DNA from: Aminobacter aganoensis
GTDB taxonomy: Bacteria > Pseudomonadota > Alphaproteobacteria > Rhizobiales > Rhizobiaceae
Assembly: GCF_014206975.1 (NCBI RefSeq)
Contig: NZ_JACHOU010000019.1
Coordinates: forward strand, 27,189 to 91,188
DNA: 64,000 bases
Direction of reading: 5' to 3'
Under the pieces are notes generated by a model. The model was not told the DNA's origin, searched no databases, and saw only the letters and a list, made by a program, of their open reading frames with translations. The position numbers and the translations under genes are program-made. This document shows positions 45,839 to 54,814 of this stretch, piece by piece; within the stretch, counting starts at the first letter, position 1; the number at the start of each line of letters is the position of its first letter.

Positions 45839-47182
45839 TCAGACGTCCAGCGTGTGGTCGCGCTCCCACTGGGTGAAGTGCGACGCGTAGGAGTTCCATT
45901 CCTGGGTCTTGAGCTTGATGAAGGCGGCGGAGAACTCCTCGCCCATCGCAGCTTTCAGTTCGCTGTCTTCGTCATAGGCGCGCAGCGCATCAAGCAGGTT
46001 GAGCGGCAGCTTGGCGCCATGCGTGACGGTGTGGCCTTCACGGTACATGTCGACATCGCTGCGCGGGCCGGGATCAGCCTTGGAGCGAATGCCGCTGAGG
46101 CCGGCAGCGATGATGATCGCCTGCATCAGGTACGGGTTGGCAGCGCCGTCCGGCAGGCGCAGTTCGAAGCGACCGGGGCCGGGCACGCGCACCATGTGGG
46201 TGCGGTTGTTGCCGGTCCAGGTCACCGTGTTCGGCGCCCAGGTCGCACCCGAAAGCGTGCGCGGTGCGTTGATGCGCTTGTAGGAGTTCACGGTCGGATT
46301 GCAGATCGCTGCCAGTGCCGAGGCGTGCTTCATGATGCCGCCGAGGAAGTGACGGCCCTTCTCCGAAAGACCCAGCTCCATGTTCTTGTCGGCAAAGGCG
46401 TTGCTCTTGCCGGTCAGATCCCAAACCGAGATATGGGCATGGCAGCCGCTGCCGGTGAGGCCAGGGAAAGGCTTCGGCATGAAGGTTGCACGCAGGCCGT
46501 GCTTTTCGGCGATCGAGCGGACCATGAACTTGAAGAACGAGTGCTTGTCTGCGGTCTGCAGAACGTCGTCGTACTCCCAGTTCATCTCGAACTGGCCGTT
46601 CGCGTCCTCATGGTCGTTCTGGTAGGGCTTCCAGCCGAGATCGAGCATCGCGTCGCAGATTTCCGCGATGACATCGAAGCGGCGCATCACGGCCTGCTGG
46701 TCGTAACAGGACTTGGCGGCCGTATCGTACTCGTCGGCAATCTGGTTGCCGTCCGGCGTGGTCAGGAAGAATTCCGGCTCGACGCCGGTCTTGACGCGCA
46801 TGCCTTCCTTGGCGGCTTCGGCGACGAGGCGCTTCAGCGTGTTGCGCGGCGCCTGGGCCACACCCTTGCCTTCCATCAGGCAGTCGGATGCGAGCCAGGC
46901 AACTTCCGGGCGCCAGGGCAACTGGATGACCGAGATCGGATCCGGCACAGCGAGCATGTCGGGGTGCGCTGGGGTCAGGTCCAGCCAAGTCGCGAAGCCG
47001 GCAAAGCCGGCTCCGTCCTTCTGCATGTCCGATATAGCCTGCGCAGGCACCAGCTTGGCGCGCTGACCTCCGAAGAGGTCGGTATACGAGACCATGAAGT
47101 ACTTGATATTGCGAGTCCTTGCGAACTCTTTGAGATCAGTCACCTCTGACTGATCGATTTTGGCTTCGAAGGCCGTACCCAT
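45839..47182 (-). CDS. gmaS: Gamma-glutamylmethylamide synthetase
   Basis: A 447-residue enzyme of the glutamine synthetase superfamily that ligates methylamine to glutamate with ATP, the first step of the NMG pathway. Catalytic-fold motifs visible: 'GVEPEFFL', 'NDHEDANGQFEMNWEYDD', 'GSGCHAHISVWD' and 'NRTHMVRVPGPGRFELRLPDGAANPYL'. ATG 47182 has GGGAGGAG at 8-bp spacing. Position between mgsC and mgdA supports GmaS over an ordinary glutamine synthetase. Confidence 0.95.
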   Translation of the reverse strand: MGTAFEAKIDQSEVTDLKEFARTRNIKYFMVSYTDLFGGQRAKLVPAQAISDMQKDGAGFAGFATWLDLTPAHPDMLAVPDPISVIQLPWRPEVAWLASDCLMEGKGVAQAPRNTLKRLVAEAAKEGMRVKTGVEPEFFLTTPDGNQIADEYDTAAKSCYDQQAVMRRFDVIAEICDAMLDLGWKPYQNDHEDANGQFEMNWEYDDVLQTADKHSFFKFMVRSIAEKHGLRATFMPKPFPGLTGSGCHAHISVWDLTGKSNAFADKNMELGLSEKGRHFLGGIMKHASALAAICNPTVNSYKRINAPRTLSGATWAPNTVTWTGNNRTHMVRVPGPGRFELRLPDGAANPYLMQAIIIAAGLSGIRSKADPGPRSDVDMYREGHTVTHGAKLPLNLLDALRAYDEDSELKAAMGEEFSAAFIKLKTQEWNSYASHFTQWERDHTLDV

Positions 47183-47211
47183 GTGAATTGCTCCTCCCAA
47201 TCCTTGTGGTT

Positions 47212-48540
47212 TTAAAAGGGACCCTTCCCGGGTACCCAGCTCGTCCCCGCAAGCGGCACGCCAGCCATGGCGGCAGCTTCGATCGAAAGAGCGCAGAGAT
47301 CCTCAGGCTCGAGATTGTGCAGATGATTTTTGCCGCAGGCACGAGCGATAGTCTGTGCCTCGAGCGTCATGACCTTCAGGTAGTTCGCCAGACGGCGACC
47401 AGCCGCGATCGGATCGACGCGCTTCATCAGCTCGACGTCCTGCGTGGTGATGCCGGCAGGGTCCTTGCCCTCATGCCAATCGTCGTAAGCGCCGGCAGTG
47501 GTGCCGAGCTTCTGGTATTCATCCTCCCAACGCGGATCGTTGTCGCCCAGCGCGATCAGCGCTGCGGTTCCAACCGATACTGCATCAGCACCGAGGGCGA
47601 GCGCTTTGGCCACATCGGCACCATTGCGTATGCCACCGGAAACGATGAGCTGAACCTTGCGGTGCATGCCGAGGTCCTGCAGCGCCTTCACTGCCGGGCG
47701 GATACAGGCAAGCGTCGGCTGGCCGACATGCTCGATGAACACTTCCTGGGTTGCTGCGGTGCCGCCCTGCATGCCGTCGAGCACGACGACGTCGGCGCCG
47801 GCCTTCACTGCGAGCGCGGTGTCGTAGTAGGGGCGTGCGCCACCAATCTTGACGTAGATCGGCTTTTGCCAGTCGGTGATCTCGCGGATTTCGAGGATCT
47901 TGATCTCGAGATCGTCAGGACCCGTCCAGTCGGGGTGACGGCAGGCCGAACGCTGGTCGATGCCCTTGGGCAGGGTGCGCATCTCGGCGACGCGGTCAGA
48001 AATCTTCTGGCCCAGAAGCATGCCGCCACCGCCCGGCTTGGCGCCCTGGCCGACAACGATTTCGATGGCGTCGGCGCGACGCAGGTCACGCGGATTCATG
48101 CCATAGCGCGACGGCAGGTACTGGTAGACCAGGTGCTTGGAGTGGCCGCGCTCTTCCTCGGTCATGCCGCCGTCGCCGGTGGTGGTCGAGGTACCGGAGA
48201 GCGTTGCACCGCGGCCGAGGGCTTCCTTGGCCGGGCCCGACAGCGAACCAAAGCTCATGCCGGCAACGGTGATCGGGATCTTTAGCTCGATCGGCTTCTT
48301 GGCAAAACGGGTGCCCAGAACGACCGAGGTATCGCACTTTTCGCGATAGCCTTCGAGCGGATAGCGCGAGATCGAAGCGCCGAGGAACAGCAGGTCGTCG
48401 AAGTGCGGGACCTTGCGTTTGGCGCCGGAGCCGCGGATGTCGTAGATGCCCGTCGCTGCGGCGCGACGGATTTCGGACATTGCGTATTCATCGAACGTGG
48501 CCGACTTGCGTGGCGTCGTCGGAGGATTGTGATAGCTCAT
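47212..48540 (-). CDS. mgsC: N-methylglutamate synthase subunit C (glutamate synthase FMN domain-like)
   Basis: A 442-residue protein matching the FMN-binding synthase domain of GltB. 'ITVAGMSFGSLSGPAKEALGRGA', 'GQGAKPGGGGMLLGQKI' and 'GADVVVLDGMQGGTAA' line the FMN barrel; 'LIVSGGIRNGADVAKALALGADAVSVGTAALIA' is the phosphate-binding end. It makes N-methylglutamate from gamma-glutamylmethylamide together with MgsA and MgsB. GAGGAAC precedes the ATG; 8 bp after mgsB. Confidence 0.95.
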   Translation of the reverse strand: MSYHNPPTTPRKSATFDEYAMSEIRRAAATGIYDIRGSGAKRKVPHFDDLLFLGASISRYPLEGYREKCDTSVVLGTRFAKKPIELKIPITVAGMSFGSLSGPAKEALGRGATLSGTSTTTGDGGMTEEERGHSKHLVYQYLPSRYGMNPRDLRRADAIEIVVGQGAKPGGGGMLLGQKISDRVAEMRTLPKGIDQRSACRHPDWTGPDDLEIKILEIREITDWQKPIYVKIGGARPYYDTALAVKAGADVVVLDGMQGGTAATQEVFIEHVGQPTLACIRPAVKALQDLGMHRKVQLIVSGGIRNGADVAKALALGADAVSVGTAALIALGDNDPRWEDEYQKLGTTAGAYDDWHEGKDPAGITTQDVELMKRVDPIAAGRRLANYLKVMTLEAQTIARACGKNHLHNLEPEDLCALSIEAAAMAGVPLAGTSWVPGKGPF

Positions 48541-48548
48541 TTTGTTCC

Positions 48549-49286
48549 TCAGTATGCGTCAGCGTTGTCGATGTTGAAGTTGTAGAGCGTGCGCGCCGAA
48601 CCGTAGCGCGAGAACTCCTCCGGCTTCACGTCGGTGATGCCGGCGCGGTCGAGCAGGTCCTGCAGGATGGCGATGTGCTCTGGGCGCATTTCCTTCTTGA
48701 TGCAGTCGGCGCCGAGGCTCTTGACCGAGCCGCGAACGAACAGGCGGGCTTCGTAGATCGAGTCGCCGAGCGCGTCGCCGGCGTCGCCGAGCACAACCAG
48801 GTTGCCGGACTGGGCCATGAAGGCCGACATATGGCCAATGTTGCCACGCACGAGGATGTTGATGCCCTTCATCGAGATGCCGCAACGCGACGAAGCGTTG
48901 CCTTCGATGACCAGCAGGCCGCCGCGACCGGTGGCGCCGGCGTACTGGCTGGCGTCGCCCTTCACGATGATGGTGCCCGACATCATGTTTTCACCGACGC
49001 CCGGGCCGGCCGAGCCATGCACGGTGATCGTCGAGAGCTGGTTCATGCCGCCGCAATAGTAGCCGACGCTGCCCTGCACATCGATCGAGATCGGATGCTC
49101 GGCGCCAACGGCAACCGCGTGGCTGCCCTTGGGATTGATGACTTCCCAGTTCGGTTCGGTGGAAGCGTCCTTCACCTCGTGCAGCGCCTGGTTGAACTCG
49201 CGCAGCGTGTTCTTCGAAAGATCGAACACCTTCGGCGCGTAGTTGACCTGGTGCAGGGGGGACGTCGCAAGATTCGTTGAATGCAT
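48549..49286 (-). CDS. mgsB: N-methylglutamate synthase subunit B (GXGXG domain)
   Basis: A 245-residue protein of the GXGXG beta-helix type found at the C-terminus of glutamate synthase. The repeat is visible as 'GSAGPGVGENMMSGTIIVKGDASQYAGATGRGGLLVIEGNASSRCGISMKG'. It forms the structural scaffold joining the amidotransferase and FMN parts. ATG 49286 begins 'MHSTNLATSP'; upstream frame is mgsA antiphase. 4 bp after mgsA. Confidence 0.93.
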   Translation of the reverse strand: MHSTNLATSPLHQVNYAPKVFDLSKNTLREFNQALHEVKDASTEPNWEVINPKGSHAVAVGAEHPISIDVQGSVGYYCGGMNQLSTITVHGSAGPGVGENMMSGTIIVKGDASQYAGATGRGGLLVIEGNASSRCGISMKGINILVRGNIGHMSAFMAQSGNLVVLGDAGDALGDSIYEARLFVRGSVKSLGADCIKKEMRPEHIAILQDLLDRAGITDVKPEEFSRYGSARTLYNFNIDNADAY

Positions 49287-49290
49287 AGTC

Positions 49291-50187
49291 TCAGTGCTCC
49301 CAGAAATAGACGGTGGAGGGCTCAGGCTCCCAGACCTTGGCGTCTTCGATGCCAGGCAGGTTGGCGAGCGCGCGATACTCGGAACCGAAAGCGACATACT
49401 GGTCGGTTTCGGCCATGACGGCGGGCTTGCAGGAGATCGGATCACGGACGACGCCGAAGCCGTTCTTGGTACCGACCACGAAGGTGAAGAAGCCGTCGAG
49501 GTCATTGAGGCTGCTTTCCAGCGCCTCGCCGAGGTTCTGGCCGTGCGCGATCTTGGACGACAGGTAGGCAGCGGCGACCTCGGTGTCGTTCTCGGTCTCG
49601 AAGCGCATGCCGTCGCGGATCAGCTCGCGGCGCAGGTTGTTGTGGTTCGACAGCGAGCCGTTGTGCACCAGGCACTGGTCCGGGCCGGTCGAGAAAGGAT
49701 GCGCGCCGAGCGTGGTGACGGCGGATTCGGTGGCCATGCGGGTATGGCCGATGCCGTGGCTGCCGCTCATCTTGGTGACGTCGAAGCGCTTCACGACTTC
49801 GACCGGCAGGCCGACTTCCTTGTAGATTTCGATCGCTTCGCCAGCGCCCATGACGCGAACGTCCGGGCGAAGCTCGGAGAGAGCCGCGCGGGCTTCGGCG
49901 ATCTTATCGGACGGAACGTCCAGCACCGCATGGGTGGACTTCACTGCCGACGAAACCTTGGCGTTGATCTTCTTGCCGAGTTCGGCGTCAAGACCCTTGA
50001 AATCCACGTCCGGGGTAGCCGACTGGATGGTGATCTTGCCATGACCCTTGGTGCCGCCGCCGTAAATGGCGATGCCCGCGCTATCGGGGCCGCGATCGGT
50101 CATGGTTACGAGCATTTCGGACAGCAGCGCGCCCAATTGGGGCTCCAGCGACTTGTCCTTGAGAAAGAGTCCTACAATTCCGCACAT
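49291..50187 (-). CDS. mgsA: N-methylglutamate synthase subunit A (class II amidotransferase-like)
   Basis: A 298-residue class II glutamine amidotransferase. The nucleophile is Cys2 ('MCGIVGLFLKD'); 'TMTDRGPDSAGIAIY', 'GIGHTRMATESAV' and 'VHNGSLSNHNNLR' form the glutaminase pocket. In NMG synthase it releases methylamine from gamma-glutamylmethylamide for transfer to 2-oxoglutarate. First gene of the mgsABC-gmaS-mgdABCD operon; GAGGAAAC precedes ATG 50187. Confidence 0.94.
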   Translation of the reverse strand: MCGIVGLFLKDKSLEPQLGALLSEMLVTMTDRGPDSAGIAIYGGGTKGHGKITIQSATPDVDFKGLDAELGKKINAKVSSAVKSTHAVLDVPSDKIAEARAALSELRPDVRVMGAGEAIEIYKEVGLPVEVVKRFDVTKMSGSHGIGHTRMATESAVTTLGAHPFSTGPDQCLVHNGSLSNHNNLRRELIRDGMRFETENDTEVAAAYLSSKIAHGQNLGEALESSLNDLDGFFTFVVGTKNGFGVVRDPISCKPAVMAETDQYVAFGSEYRALANLPGIEDAKVWEPEPSTVYFWEH

Positions 50188-50244
50188 CCCAGTTTCCTCA
50201 CCTGATTGGCTGCCTGTGACAAAAGCTAGCAGGTTCCCGAGGTC

Positions 50245-50263
50245 AATTCAACTGTCATGAATT
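50245..50263 (-). promoter_or_regulatory. Candidate operator of the NMG operon
   Basis: AATTCA (50245-50250), seven bases, TGAATT (50258-50263) form an inverted repeat 58 bp before mgsA, in an AT-rich patch. It is well placed for binding by the XRE-cupin regulator encoded just upstream. That link is inference. Confidence 0.45.
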
Positions 50264-50572
50264 TTTTATTCCTGTAGAAAAACAAGAAAGCGACAATTCG
50301 GCCACTCGAGCTGACGCAAGGGCAGCGTCCGCACGGTTTTTCGCCGCCCGGCGCGGAATTTCAGGGCCGGCAGCCAGTCGGAACGTTGAAAATTCAGCTA
50401 TGGGGGCTCGCGCAGCGAGGCCGACTGCCGACTTTCAGACATGCAAGAGTCCGCAGCCGGCGCATTGCTCGCAGTTGCCCGCGGTCAAGCCGACCTTGGG
50501 CCAGTCGATGGAAATTGTGGATGCAAGCGGTCAGGTCCAGGGACGAGTGGCAACGCTCGCCCTGTCCGAAAG
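50264..50572. other. 309-bp gene-free stretch upstream of the NMG operon
   Basis: No gene seen. It lies between the XRE-cupin regulator and the NMG operon on the same strand and must carry the main mgs promoter and the end of the regulator transcript. No clear terminator is visible. Confidence 0.5.
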
Positions 50573-51310
50573 CTAGTCGCCGCCGCGGCCGCGTGGATAA
50601 GAAATGATCGACAGGTACCTGATCGGCAGATGGGTCAGTTCTTCCGGGCCATGCGGCGCATCGGCGTCGAAAAACAGGCTGTCGCCCGGCGTCATGCGGT
50701 AGAGGTTGTTGCTATGCCGGTAAACCACCTCGCCTTCCAGCATGTAGAGGAACTCCATGCCGTCATGCTGGAAGGTGGGGAAGACATCCGAGTCTTCCGA
50801 CAGCGTGATCAGATAGGGCTCGACCGTCACGCCCGAAGTGTCCGAACCGATGTGGCCAAGCAGCGTATATTGGTGTCCGGCGCGGGTGCCGCGGCGCTCG
50901 ACGTCGACCCCTTCGTTCGCCTTGACGAACACTGCGTTGCGCTCTTCCTCGAAGCGGCGGAAGAAGGCAGTCACCGGCACGCCAAGCGCACGTGAAAGCG
51001 CCTGCAGCGTCGTCAACGACGGCGAGGTGATTCCGTTCTCGATCTTGGACAACATGCCGAGCGAGATATCGGTGGCCGAGGCAAGATCGGCGACGGTGAT
51101 GCCGAGCTTCTTGCGGAAGGCGCGGACCTCGTGGCCGATCGCCACCTCCAGCACCTTTTCGCGGGTATCCCGCGTCGCATGCGGATCCTGGGACAACGGC
51201 GAGACGCGTGACAGCGCCGATTTGGCCGCGACGGCGGGTATGGCCGCCGACAGGGCCTTGCCATTCTTCTTCGAGTGTCCGTGCTTTTCCGCTGCCTTGG
51301 CCTTCGTCAT
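50573..51310 (-). CDS. XRE family regulator with C-terminal cupin sensor
   Basis: A 245-residue regulator: an N-terminal Lys/Ala-rich tail (about 1-50), a helix-turn-helix (about 55-115, 'VRAFRKKLGITVADLASATDISLGMLSKIENGITSPSLTTLQALSRALG') and a C-terminal cupin (about 160-240, 'EFLYMLEGEVVYRHSNNLYRMTPGDSLFFDADAPHGPEEL'). Such proteins, PuuR being the model, sense amines or amino acids. Sitting between the serine-cycle genes and the NMG operon, it is the best candidate regulator of methylamine use, perhaps binding gamma-glutamylmethylamide or N-methylglutamate. Confidence 0.9.
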   Translation of the reverse strand: MTKAKAAEKHGHSKKNGKALSAAIPAVAAKSALSRVSPLSQDPHATRDTREKVLEVAIGHEVRAFRKKLGITVADLASATDISLGMLSKIENGITSPSLTTLQALSRALGVPVTAFFRRFEEERNAVFVKANEGVDVERRGTRAGHQYTLLGHIGSDTSGVTVEPYLITLSEDSDVFPTFQHDGMEFLYMLEGEVVYRHSNNLYRMTPGDSLFFDADAPHGPEELTHLPIRYLSIISYPRGRGGD

Positions 51311-51359
51311 GTCGATGCCGTCTGCTCCTGCTCGCTGAATCTATTTCACCGAGAGTAAA

Positions 51360-51375
51360 CATTTTAGGCAAAATG
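51360..51375 (-). promoter_or_regulatory. Inverted repeat before the XRE-cupin gene
   Basis: CATTTT, AGGC, AAAATG: a perfect 6-bp inverted repeat 49 bp before the ATG. A probable autoregulatory site. The same sequence was not found before mgsA. Confidence 0.5.
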
Positions 51376-51471
51376 CACAACAGGTGTAAGGCCGCAGTCC
51401 ACGGATTGGGCATCCACGACAGTAATCGGTCGAGAATTCACCTTCGGCCGGGCTGGCCGGGACAGTTACCG

Positions 51472-52773
51472 CTACTGCATCAGAAGTATTTGCAGATCGG
51501 CGACGTTCGTGCCGGTGGCGCCGGTCATCACCAGGTCGCCGGACGACGCCAGCGCATGATAGGAGTCGTTGTTCTGAAGCAGGGCCACCGGATTGCACCC
51601 CAGCTTGCGCATCCAGGTGGTCGATCCGGCATCGACGATCGCGCCTGCGGCATCCGTGGGGCCATCGCGACCGTCCGTGCCGCCGCTCAGGAAAACCCAG
51701 GGACGCTTGATCGAGGTCCATTCGTTGAGCAACGCGAAACGCAGCGCCAGTTCCTGGTTGCGACCGCCCTTGCCGTTGCCGGCAACCCGTACCGTCGGCT
51801 CGCCGCCGGCAACGATCGCCACCGGCCCGCGCTGGCTGGCCGCGAATACCGCCATGCGGTGCAGCGTCTTGGCGACATCGGAGACGTCGCCGCTCAGCCA
51901 GTCATCCGCCTTGACGACGACAGGGTAATTGGTGCCGGCGCTGTTCATCACCCGCTGCAGGCTGATGCCATTGGAACCAATGACGATATTTTCGACATGC
52001 TCGAAGGTCGACGCCGGCTGTTCGCTTTCGAGGACGAAGTCGAGATGCGCCTTCAGGGCCGGAGACAATGTCTTGATCAGGCCGTAGCGGCCAAGAATGT
52101 CGATGGCATCGGCCTGGCTGGCCGACGGGCGCGCCGTCGGGCCGCTGGCGATGGTGCCGACATCGTCACCCGGCACATCCGACAGGATGAGCGACAGCAT
52201 CTTGGCCTGCGAGGCGAGCTGTGCCAGGCGCCCGCCCTTGAGCCGCGAGAACAACTGCCGGACCGCGTTGATCTCGCTGATGTCGGCGCCGCAGCGGATC
52301 AGCGTGTCGTTGAGTTCGATCTTGTCGGCGAGTCCAATGCCCGCCGCCGGAGCGCAGGTGAGCGCAGAACCACCGCCGCTGACCAGCACCAGGACCAGGT
52401 CGCCCGGTTCGGCGGAACGGGCCGCACGTTCGATCGCCTCGGCGCCCCTGATGCTGCCCTCGTCGGGAAGCGGATGGCCCCCGGCAATCACCTCGACGCC
52501 ATCGATCTCAGCACGGTTCTCGAGGTTGGTCACTGCGCAGGCGGAGACCAGCTTGCCAGCGACGAAGGGCAGCGCGGCACGCGCCATCGGGCACGCCGCC
52601 TTGCCGAAGGCGATCAGGATCACGCGCCTTGCGGCGGCGATCTCGCCCAGTCTCGTTTCGAGCGCGGCGGTGACCGCCTGCTCGGGATCCGACGCTGCGA
52701 TGCCTTCGCGAAACAGGGCCATTGCCTGCGCGCGAAGCTTGACCAGGGCCGATACCGAGCAGTCGAGATACAT
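51472..52773 (-). CDS. gck: Glycerate 2-kinase
   Basis: A 433-residue kinase of the GckA/MOFRL type that phosphorylates glycerate to 2-phosphoglycerate in the serine cycle. N-terminal half: 'ILIAFGKAACPMARAAL', 'GGHPLPDEGSIRGAEAI', 'VLVLVSGGGSALTCAPA'. C-terminal MOFRL domain: 'AIVAGGEPTVRVAGNGKGGRNQELALRFAL' and 'FLSGGTDGRDGPTDAAGAIVD'. The ATG at 52773 overlaps the hprA stop (TGATG), so the two are translationally coupled. Confidence 0.94.
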   Translation of the reverse strand: MYLDCSVSALVKLRAQAMALFREGIAASDPEQAVTAALETRLGEIAAARRVILIAFGKAACPMARAALPFVAGKLVSACAVTNLENRAEIDGVEVIAGGHPLPDEGSIRGAEAIERAARSAEPGDLVLVLVSGGGSALTCAPAAGIGLADKIELNDTLIRCGADISEINAVRQLFSRLKGGRLAQLASQAKMLSLILSDVPGDDVGTIASGPTARPSASQADAIDILGRYGLIKTLSPALKAHLDFVLESEQPASTFEHVENIVIGSNGISLQRVMNSAGTNYPVVVKADDWLSGDVSDVAKTLHRMAVFAASQRGPVAIVAGGEPTVRVAGNGKGGRNQELALRFALLNEWTSIKRPWVFLSGGTDGRDGPTDAAGAIVDAGSTTWMRKLGCNPVALLQNNDSYHALASSGDLVMTGATGTNVADLQILLMQ

Positions 52774-53741
52774 CACACCACCTTGTCGGGTACGGCGCGG
52801 CCCTCAAAGAAAGCGGTCAGATTGTCCACCGCCTTCATGCCCATGGCCACGCGGGTTTCTTCGGTAGCGCTGCCGAGATGCGGCAACAGCACCACATTTT
52901 CCATACGCATCAACGCGCCGGGCACATCGGGCTCGCCGTCATAGACGTCGAGGCCAGCACCAGCGATCTCGCCGCTGTCGAGCGCCGCGACCAGGGCCTT
53001 CTGGTCGACGACGTCGCCACGCGCCGTGTTGATCAGGAACGCGCCGCGCTTCATCGCGCCCAGGCGTTCCGCATTGATCAGGTGCCGGTTCTCGGCTCCA
53101 CCCGGGCAATGCAGCGAGACGAAGTCGGCCTGCGCCAGCACGTCCTCGATCGAGGCCAGTTGGCGCGCGCCCATGGCGCGGGTTTCCTCGTCGTCGACCT
53201 TCGAGCGGTTGTAGAAGACGACATCCATGTCGAAGCCGAAATGCGCGCGCTTGGCCATCGCCTTGCCAATGCGGCCCATGCCGATGATGCCGATCGTCTT
53301 GCCGGTGACCTTGGCACCGATCATGTGCGTCGGGCACCATCCGGCCCACTGGCCGGCGCGCAGCTGGCGCTCGCCCTCGCCTGCCCGCCGGGCAACCGAA
53401 AGCAGGAGGCTCATGCCGATGTCGGCGGTGCAATCGGTCAACACGCCGGGCGTGTTCGTCACGACGATGCCGCGCGCCTGTGCGGCGTCGGTGTCGATGT
53501 GGCTGAAGCCGACGCCGAAATTCGCAAGGATCTTGGTCCGGACATCGGCGTCAGGAAACACACCCGCCGGCAGCTTGTCGCTGACGGTCGGCAGGATCGC
53601 GTCAAAATTCAGGAACGCTGCCTTGAGCTCGGTCGGGCCCAGCGGCGCGTCGCCCTGATTAAAGGTCGTGTCGAACCGCTCCGCCAGGATTTGCTCGACT
53701 GCCGCCGGCCAGCGGCGCGTGACGATAACGCGAGGTTTCAT
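52773..53741 (-). CDS. hprA: Hydroxypyruvate reductase / D-glycerate dehydrogenase
   Basis: A 322-residue D-2-hydroxyacid dehydrogenase. The NAD(P)-binding 'IGIIGMGRIGKAMAKRA' is at about 150-166. Catalytic residues are in 'LINTARGDVVD' (Arg), 'GLDVYDGEP' (Glu) and 'LLPHLGSATEETR' (His). Sequence alone cannot separate hydroxypyruvate from glyoxylate reductase; coupling to gck argues for reduction of hydroxypyruvate to glycerate. Start 53741 follows AAGGAATTG. Confidence 0.9.
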   Translation of the reverse strand: MKPRVIVTRRWPAAVEQILAERFDTTFNQGDAPLGPTELKAAFLNFDAILPTVSDKLPAGVFPDADVRTKILANFGVGFSHIDTDAAQARGIVVTNTPGVLTDCTADIGMSLLLSVARRAGEGERQLRAGQWAGWCPTHMIGAKVTGKTIGIIGMGRIGKAMAKRAHFGFDMDVVFYNRSKVDDEETRAMGARQLASIEDVLAQADFVSLHCPGGAENRHLINAERLGAMKRGAFLINTARGDVVDQKALVAALDSGEIAGAGLDVYDGEPDVPGALMRMENVVLLPHLGSATEETRVAMGMKAVDNLTAFFEGRAVPDKVV

Positions 53742-53801
53742 TTCAATTCCTTGATCATGCTTGGAACGCCGCATGGCCCTGATGGACATACAAACGGCAC
53801 T

Positions 53802-53830
53802 CTAGCAGTTCGCAGCGACAGATCGTGCAA
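53802..53830 (-). promoter_or_regulatory. Possible promoter of hprA-gck
   Basis: On the minus strand TTGCAC (53830-53825), a 17-bp spacer and TGCTAG (53807-53802) lie 61 bp before hprA and just after the mtkB terminator. The -10 match is weak. Confidence 0.3.
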
Positions 53831-53863
53831 CGGATCATCAATAATCGGCCGTGCCGATGGGCG

Positions 53864-53893
53864 AAAAAAGGGAGCCGGTCGGTGCCGGCTCCC
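53864..53893 (-). terminator. Terminator of the sgaA-mcl-mtkAB operon
   Basis: On the minus strand GGGAGCCGG, a 6-base loop and CCGGCTCCC are followed by six T. It lies 10 bp after the mtkB stop and separates this operon from hprA-gck. Confidence 0.9.
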
Positions 53894-53903
53894 GAAGGCC
53901 GGG

Positions 53904-54803
53904 TCAGGCGGCCTTCTTCTGCTGCTCGAGCACGCCTTGAACCGTCGGACCGAAGGCGGCCGGGGTCGGCACGATGGTCACGCCGGCGTCGCGCAGGATC
54001 TCGACTTTTTCCTGAGCGGATTCGCCGAAGGCCGAGATGATGGCGCCAGCATGGCCCATGCGCTTGCCCTTCGGCGCCGAAAGGCCGGCGATGTAGGCGA
54101 TCAGCGGTTTGCGCATGTGGTGCTTGGCCCATTCGGCGGCCTCGGCTTCCTGTGGACCGCCGATTTCGCCAATCATCACCACCGCATCGGTGTCGGGGTC
54201 TTCCTCGAAGAGCTTGAGGATGTCCTTGAAAGACGAGCCGTTGATGGGGTCGCCGCCAATACCGACCGAGGTCGAAACGCCGATGCCGAGTGCCTTCATC
54301 TGCGAGGCAGCCTCGTAGCCGAGGGTGCCTGAGCGGCCGACGATGCCGACGCGGCCCGGCAGGTAGATATTGCCGGGCATGATGCCCATCAGTGCCTGGC
54401 CTGGCGTGATGACACCGGCGCAGTTAGGGCCGACAAGGCGCATGCGGTCTTCATAGCGGAACCGGCGCATGTAGCGCTTGACGCGCATCATGTCCTGCGA
54501 AGGAATGCCGTCGGTGATGCAGACGCAGAGCTTGAGGCCTGCGTCAGCCGCTTCCATGATCGAGTCCGCCGCAAAGGGCGGCGGCACGAATACGATTGAG
54601 GCTTCGGCTCCGGTCTCGCGCACCGCGCCCCTGACCGTGTTGAAGACCGGGATGCCCTGGTGGACAAGTCCGCCCTTGCCGGGAGTGACGCCACCAACCA
54701 CGTTGGTGCCGTAGCGCTTCATGTCGTCGGCGTGGAAGCTGCCGATCTTGCCGGTCAGACCCTGGACGATGACGCGCGTCCGGCGATTCAATAGAACTGC
54801 CAT
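53904..54803 (-). CDS. mtkB: Malate-CoA ligase (malate thiokinase) small subunit
   Basis: A 299-residue SucD-type subunit. 'RVIVQGLTGKIGSFHADDMKRYGTNVVGGVTPGKGG' is the CoA-binding fold, 'VGIVGRSGTLGYEAASQM' the phosphate loop and 'KGKRMGHAGAIIS' carries the phosphohistidine. It is indistinguishable from succinyl-CoA synthetase alpha by fold, but the neighbours mcl and sgaA show it makes malyl-CoA. 11 bp after mtkA. Confidence 0.92.
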   Translation of the reverse strand: MAVLLNRRTRVIVQGLTGKIGSFHADDMKRYGTNVVGGVTPGKGGLVHQGIPVFNTVRGAVRETGAEASIVFVPPPFAADSIMEAADAGLKLCVCITDGIPSQDMMRVKRYMRRFRYEDRMRLVGPNCAGVITPGQALMGIMPGNIYLPGRVGIVGRSGTLGYEAASQMKALGIGVSTSVGIGGDPINGSSFKDILKLFEEDPDTDAVVMIGEIGGPQEAEAAEWAKHHMRKPLIAYIAGLSAPKGKRMGHAGAIISAFGESAQEKVEILRDAGVTIVPTPAAFGPTVQGVLEQQKKAA

Positions 54804-54814
54804 TTCGACCTCCC

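Noticed and set aside
45839..47182. Ordinary glutamine synthetase
   Set aside because: The position between mgsC and mgdA fits gamma-glutamylmethylamide synthetase.
47212..50187. Glutamate synthase split into three genes
   Set aside because: The three separate GltB-like domains followed by gmaS and mgd genes match N-methylglutamate synthase.
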